Position numbers and translations under genes: made by a program. From assembly GCA_045616885.1 (NCBI GenBank), contig JAZLHS010000100.1, positions 1 through 15,760 of the forward strand: a stretch of 15,760 bases of DNA. Reading direction: 5' to 3'. Under the pieces are notes generated by a model. It was not told where the DNA came from, made no database searches, and saw only the letters and a list, made by a program, of their open reading frames with translations. The DNA comes from RGIG250 sp045616885 (GTDB taxonomy: Bacteria; Bacillota; Negativicutes; Selenomonadales; Selenomonadaceae). Positions 12,077 through 15,760 of this stretch are shown one piece after another. Within the stretch, counting starts at the first letter, position 1, and each line of letters begins with the position of its first letter.

Positions 12077-14515
12077 TTACTTTGCGCCAACGATTGCCTT
12101 GGCAATGTTCACTGCTTCCACGCCATCCTTCGCGTAGGAGTCGGCACCGCACTCGTGGGCATAGTCATCGGTGACGGCTGCACCGCCGACCATGACCTGC
12201 GCCTGAATACCTGCCTTCTTCAGCTTCGCGATGACGATATCCAGCTCCGGCATGGTAGTGGTCATGAGGGCACAGAGGCCTACGATGTCGGCTTTGTTCT
12301 CCTGCGCAGCGGCTACAATAGTATCCGCCTCGACATCCTTGCCAAGGTCTACAACCTTGAAGCCGGAATTTTCCAGCAGTGCCGCCACGATATTCTTGCC
12401 AAGGTCATGAACATCTCCCTTGACCGTGGCGATGACGAAGGTGCCAAGTCGGGAGCTGTCCGCTGCTGAGGGCAGAATTTCCTTCAGCTTGTCGAAGGCC
12501 GCCTTCATGGTCTCAGCCGACAGCAGTACCTGCGGCAGAAAAACTCGACCGGCACCGAAGTCAGCACCGATTTCATTCATGGCGGCGGTCAGAGCATTGT
12601 TCGTGATATCATTGGCTTCCCTGCCCTGAGCGATAGCCTCGGCTACCAGCTCACCTACCGAGTCCTTGTCTCCGTCAATCACGGCCGCCTTAAGCGCGCC
12701 CATGACATCGGCTTTTGGATCAATAGCTGCAGCAGAGGCCGCAACCTTCACGGCATCACGACCGGACTGAGCCTTGCTGTACTCTACGCCGTTGGGGTCA
12801 ATGCCCAGCAGCGCCTTGGCCGAGGACAGAGTATCCTTCATGCCCTCATCGTAGGGATTCATGATAGGCGCATCAAGTCCGGCCGCCAGACACATAGCGT
12901 AGAAGGTATGATTTACGATAGGACGGTTGGGCAGTCCAAAGGAGATATTGGACAGACCCATGGTGGTTGGATAGCCGAATTCCTTGCGGTAGAGCTCCAG
13001 TCCCCGGAGGACTTCTTTAGCGGCAGTTGCATCACTGGCCACGGTCAGCACGAGACCATCCAGCAGGAAGTCACCGTCGGTCAGACCGACCTTCTTTGCC
13101 TCGTCAACAATTTTTCTGATGAGTTCGACTCTTGCTTCTGCGTTCTTCGGCAAATCCTTTTCCAGTGGCAGGCAGAGGATAGCTGCGCCGTACTTCTTGG
13201 CTAGTGGAAGGAATTTCTCAATTCTTTCCGGCTCAGCCGAAACGGAATTGATGAGGGCACGGCCGGGATAAATTCTCAGGGCAGCTTCCAGTGCTTTCGC
13301 GTCGCTGGTGTCGATGGCCAGCGGCAGGTCAGTCAGGGGCGTAAGCTCCAGCATGGCTCGCTTCATGGCGGCAGCCTGATCAATACCGCCGACGCCCATG
13401 TTTACATCCAGTACCGAGGCACCGGCTCTGGCCTGACCGATTGCTTCCTTCTTCACGGAGGTGAAGGAGCCGTCTTTTATTTCCGCGGCCAGTTTCTTGC
13501 GGCCGGTAGGATTTATCCGCTCGCCAATCATAATAGGCGGCAGGTCTTTGTCGATGGTCACGGTCTTTGTACGGCTGGTAAGCTGCAGGCGACGGGGACG
13601 AGTCTCCCGCTTAACAGGTGACAATCCTTTTACTGCTTCAGCCACAGCCTTTATATGAGCCGGTGTAGTACCGCAGCAGCCGCCCAGATATCCGGCACCG
13701 GTGGCCACCAGTTTCGGAGCAGCCTCGCCGAAGGTCTCCGGACCCATAGGGAAAATTGTCTTGCCATCCACCAACTGCGGCATGCCGGCATTTGGCTGAA
13801 TGATGATGGGCTTATCAGTCGCAGTTATGAGCTGCTTCACTACCGTCAGGTACTCATTGGGGCCGAGCGAGCAGTTGGCACCGATGATATCTGCGCCCAG
13901 TGCATCCAGCGTGACGGCAGCGGTCACCGGGTCGGTACCGGTGACGGTGCGTATGTCTTCGGCATAGGTGAACTGGCAGATTATCTTTATGTCCCTGCTG
14001 CGATGTCCGGCGTCGCTGTTGGCCTTCTTCTCTGCGGCGATAGCATCCTTCACCGCAATGAGGGCCGCTCTCATCTCACCCATATCAATCATGGTCTCGA
14101 TGATGAATGCGTCTACGCCGCCCTTTATGAGGCCGACGGCCTGACGGTAAAAGTTGTCATAAGCTGCCTCAAAGTCCAAATCTCCAAGTGGCTCGATAAA
14201 GTGTCCGGTAGGGCCGATGTCACCGGCTATCTTTATATTCTTGCGGCCGCTCTCTGCAGTCGCCCGACGAGCACAGCGAGCCGCGGCCTCATTCAGCTCT
14301 TCGCAGCGGTCACTGAGGCCGTAATGCTCCAGCTTCAGCGGGCTGGCGCCAAAGGTATTTGTCGTTATATAAGTGGCACCGGCGTCTATATAGTCGCGAT
14401 GTACGCTGATAACCACATCCGGCTGCTCTACATTCATCAGTTCGGGGCAGGCTCCCGGCTGCAGACCGCGAGCCTGCAGCATAGTTCCCATACCGCCGTC
14501 AAATATCTCTATCAT
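12077..14515 (-). CDS. metH: Cobalamin-dependent methionine synthase, short form without reactivation domain
   Basis: Transfers a methyl group from 5-methyltetrahydrofolate through cobalamin to homocysteine, giving methionine. The 812 residues contain: homocysteine domain (1 to about 300) with zinc ligands Cys215 (GANCSLGP) and Cys280-Cys281 (GGCCGTTP); pterin domain from GERINPTG (331-338) to about 590; helical cap (about 600-685, including the DITNNAL stretch); and the B12 domain with GDVHDLGKN, giving His703 as cobalt ligand. The sequence stops normally after the B12 fold, so the C-terminal AdoMet-binding reactivation domain of the roughly 1,227-residue E. coli enzyme is missing; no separate copy is in this window. 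AAAGGA precedes the ATG. First gene of the leftward group, with its own promoter divergent from hypE. Confidence 0.95.
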   Translation of the reverse strand: MIEIFDGGMGTMLQARGLQPGACPELMNVEQPDVVISVHRDYIDAGATYITTNTFGASPLKLEHYGLSDRCEELNEAAARCARRATAESGRKNIKIAGDIGPTGHFIEPLGDLDFEAAYDNFYRQAVGLIKGGVDAFIIETMIDMGEMRAALIAVKDAIAAEKKANSDAGHRSRDIKIICQFTYAEDIRTVTGTDPVTAAVTLDALGADIIGANCSLGPNEYLTVVKQLITATDKPIIIQPNAGMPQLVDGKTIFPMGPETFGEAAPKLVATGAGYLGGCCGTTPAHIKAVAEAVKGLSPVKRETRPRRLQLTSRTKTVTIDKDLPPIMIGERINPTGRKKLAAEIKDGSFTSVKKEAIGQARAGASVLDVNMGVGGIDQAAAMKRAMLELTPLTDLPLAIDTSDAKALEAALRIYPGRALINSVSAEPERIEKFLPLAKKYGAAILCLPLEKDLPKNAEARVELIRKIVDEAKKVGLTDGDFLLDGLVLTVASDATAAKEVLRGLELYRKEFGYPTTMGLSNISFGLPNRPIVNHTFYAMCLAAGLDAPIMNPYDEGMKDTLSSAKALLGIDPNGVEYSKAQSGRDAVKVAASAAAIDPKADVMGALKAAVIDGDKDSVGELVAEAIAQGREANDITNNALTAAMNEIGADFGAGRVFLPQVLLSAETMKAAFDKLKEILPSAADSSRLGTFVIATVKGDVHDLGKNIVAALLENSGFKVVDLGKDVEADTIVAAAQENKADIVGLCALMTTTMPELDIVIAKLKKAGIQAQVMVGGAAVTDDYAHECGADSYAKDGVEAVNIAKAIVGAK

Positions 14516-14563
14516 CTATATCGTCCTTTCAATATATCTTCAGGGCAAATTTATCCACCTACT

Positions 14564-14591
14564 ATTTTACTATGAGAAAGAGTTTTGTCAA
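14564..14591 (-). promoter_or_regulatory. Promoter of metH
   Basis: Read leftwards: consensus TTGACA (14586-14591), 16-bp spacer, TAAAAT (14564-14569). Transcription would start near 14557, giving a leader of about 40 nt, too short for a cobalamin or SAM riboswitch. Confidence 0.75.
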
Positions 14592-14608
14592 ATCTGCCGC
14601 GTCAATTG

Positions 14609-14617
14609 TGCTATAAT
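14609..14617 (+). promoter_or_regulatory. Extended -10 promoter of hypE
   Basis: TGCTATAAT is a perfect extended -10. The -35 position has no good match. It lies only about 20 bp from the divergent metH -35, so the two promoters share one face of a short regulatory region. Confidence 0.6.
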
Positions 14618-14657
14618 GTAATGATATAATAATAAAACCTAAACTCTGGAGACCATT

Positions 14658-15710
14658 ATGACCAAATTTTCCGACAACGATGTAGTAACTCTCGCCATGG
14701 GCGCCGGCGGTCGTGAGACCGGCGAGCTGCTGGACGGCATCATCCGCCCGACCATTGACAACGACATTCTGGCTCAGGGGCACGATGGAGCCCGGCTGAC
14801 CTTCCCTGCCTCCGATGGCAGCAGCCGCCTCGCCTTCACCACTGATTCTTATGTGATAACGCCCCGGTTCTTTCCCGGCGGGAGCATCGGCGATCTAGCC
14901 GTCAACGGCACGGTAAACGATTTAGCCATGACCGGAGCCGTCGCCCGCTGTCTTTCTCTGGGACTCATCCTCGAAGAAGGCCTGCCCCTCAGTGAGCTGC
15001 AGCAGATAATGTCAGATATATCCGCCGCCGCCCGGAAGGCGAATGTAAAAATCGTCACCGGTGATACCAAGGTCGTCCCCAAAGGACACGGCGACGGAAT
15101 ATACATAAACACCGCCGGCATCGGCGAAATAATCACCGACGGCTTCACCGTCGGCCCCGAGAAAATAACCGCTAATCTGGACATAATTCTGTCCGGCACC
15201 ATCGGCGACCATCAGGCTACCATCCTCGCTCTCCGTCACGGCATCGACGCTCCGGAGCTTATCAGCGACAGTCAGCCCCTGAACGGACTGATGCAGGAAG
15301 TGATAGCCGCCGGAAAGACTGCTGACGGCAAGAGCGGTGTCCGCTGTCTGCGAGATGCCACCCGCGGCGGCCTTGCCGCCGTGCTAAACGAGCTGGCCTC
15401 TGCCGCCGGAGTGGGCATCGTCCTCGACAACAATGCCATTCCCATCAAGCCGGCAGTCGCCGGTATCTGCGACCTTCTCGGCTCCGACCCTCTCGCCATG
15501 GCAAACGAAGGAAAGTGCGTAATCTTCACCGACCCGGCTGTCACAGACAGCGTCCTCGCCGCCATGAGGTCACACGATGCCGGACGGGATGCCAGCGTCA
15601 TCGGCCGCACGACTGAAAAGAATGCCGGGCTCGTCGCTGTGTCCACCGAGCTGGGTGCTCTTCGTCTGGTGGAGGTTCCCACCGGCGAGTTAGTGCCGAG
15701 AATATGCTAA
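14658..15710 (+). CDS. hypE: Hydrogenase maturation protein HypE
   Basis: Cytoplasmic [NiFe]-hydrogenase maturation factor. HypF places a carbamoyl group on its C-terminal cysteine and HypE dehydrates it with ATP to a thiocyanate, the source of the active-site cyanide ligands. The 350-residue product ends PRIC, the conserved tail with Cys350 as carrier. Its body shows the AIRS/PurM-type fold motifs of HypE: MGAGGRET near the N-terminus, FTTDSYVITPRFFPGG, GDLAVNGTVNDLAMTGA, VTGDTKVVPKGHGDGIYI and LRDATRGGLAAVLNE. SelD also belongs to this superfamily but lacks the PRIC tail. TGGAG seven bases before the ATG sets the start. No other hyp or hydrogenase gene is in the window: it is preceded by its own promoter and followed by a repeat. 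Confidence 0.94.
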   Translation: MTKFSDNDVVTLAMGAGGRETGELLDGIIRPTIDNDILAQGHDGARLTFPASDGSSRLAFTTDSYVITPRFFPGGSIGDLAVNGTVNDLAMTGAVARCLSLGLILEEGLPLSELQQIMSDISAAARKANVKIVTGDTKVVPKGHGDGIYINTAGIGEIITDGFTVGPEKITANLDIILSGTIGDHQATILALRHGIDAPELISDSQPLNGLMQEVIAAGKTADGKSGVRCLRDATRGGLAAVLNELASAAGVGIVLDNNAIPIKPAVAGICDLLGSDPLAMANEGKCVIFTDPAVTDSVLAAMRSHDAGRDASVIGRTTEKNAGLVAVSTELGALRLVEVPTGELVPRIC

Positions 15711-15723
15711 AAACAAAACTGTA

Positions 15724-15760
15724 AACCTCATCCGTCTCGCTTCGCGAGCCACCTTCCCCA
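15724..15760 (+). repeat. GC-rich two-hairpin repeat unit (right edge, truncated)
   Basis: AACCTCATCCG, then variable stem CTCGC-ttc-GCGAG (15736-15748), then CCACCTTCCCC, cut by the window end. Same order of elements and orientation as 111-155 (ACCCCTC, variable stem, CACCTCCCC). It starts 13 nt after the hypE stop and may help end that transcript. Confidence 0.65.

Noticed and set aside
10076..12469. A 797-codon open frame on the plus strand opposite tcdA, the DUF805 gene, dacA and the end of metH
   Set aside because: It runs antisense through four well-supported genes and the gaps between them, its translation is rich in Cys, His and Arg with no recognisable domain, and no ribosome-binding site stands out. 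It is a by-product of codon bias on the coding strand.
13655..14575. A 306-codon plus-strand frame opposite metH
   Set aside because: Antisense to the homocysteine and zinc-binding domain of metH and overlapping its promoter; no domain is recognisable.
14516..14657. Cobalamin or SAM riboswitch between metH and hypE
   Set aside because: The leaders are about 40 nt on both sides, and no B12-box or S-box sequence is seen.
14658..15710. Selenide, water dikinase (SelD) as identity for the last gene
   Set aside because: It shares the AIRS fold, but the protein ends in PRIC with a terminal Cys and has the HypE motifs GDLAVNGTVNDLAM and VTGDTKVV.

Overview
The window reads as chromosomal DNA of a diderm Firmicute of the class Negativicutes, most likely Selenomonadaceae or a close relative. 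The best evidence is a type III (eukaryotic ODC-like) lysine/ornithine decarboxylase that follows the Selenomonas ruminantium enzyme residue for residue around its active site. In that lineage the enzyme makes cadaverine that is attached to peptidoglycan. A short cobalamin-dependent MetH, LrgAB, HypE and GC-rich palindromic repeats of a type common in gut Firmicutes fit this. I see no tRNA, rRNA, CRISPR array, phage gene or transposase.

Layout. Positions 1-387 hold no gene: they carry palindromic repeats, a plus-strand terminator and a 38-nt perfect-arm palindrome. Next come a MATE efflux pump (minus) and a divergent TetR-type regulator (plus), then an M20 aminoacylase-type amidohydrolase (plus). 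It converges on a solitary MetQ-like lipoprotein (minus) across about 380 nt containing two 141-nt palindromes. Leftward-transcribed genes follow: lrgA-lrgB overlapping by ATGA and running towards metQ, an alpha/beta hydrolase, and the decarboxylase. The hydrolase and the decarboxylase each have a strong terminator. A second leftward group is metH - dacA (D,D-carboxypeptidase) - zinc-ribbon/DUF805 membrane protein - tcdA - a secreted protein of unknown function, closed by a strong terminator at 8495-8518. metH and the divergent hypE (plus) share a short promoter region. The window ends in another copy of the GC-rich repeat.

How the genes relate. The decarboxylase and DacA both bear on the cell wall in this lineage (cadaverine supply and stem-peptide trimming), but they lie in different transcription units. 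MetQ and MetH both concern methionine but are also unlinked. The rest is mixed housekeeping.

Most novel observation: the two palindromes at 3852-3992 and 4015-4155 are inverted homologous copies of a 111-112-nt core. Their apical stems differ by compensatory changes while the loop is kept. Each core sits exactly at the centre of a different, unrelated flanking palindrome. This looks like an undescribed small palindromic (ERIC-like) element that may insert into hairpins. Also notable are a highly charged insertion of about 65 residues inside the normally compact N-terminal beta-hairpin of DacA, and two neighbouring terminators that share loop sequence.
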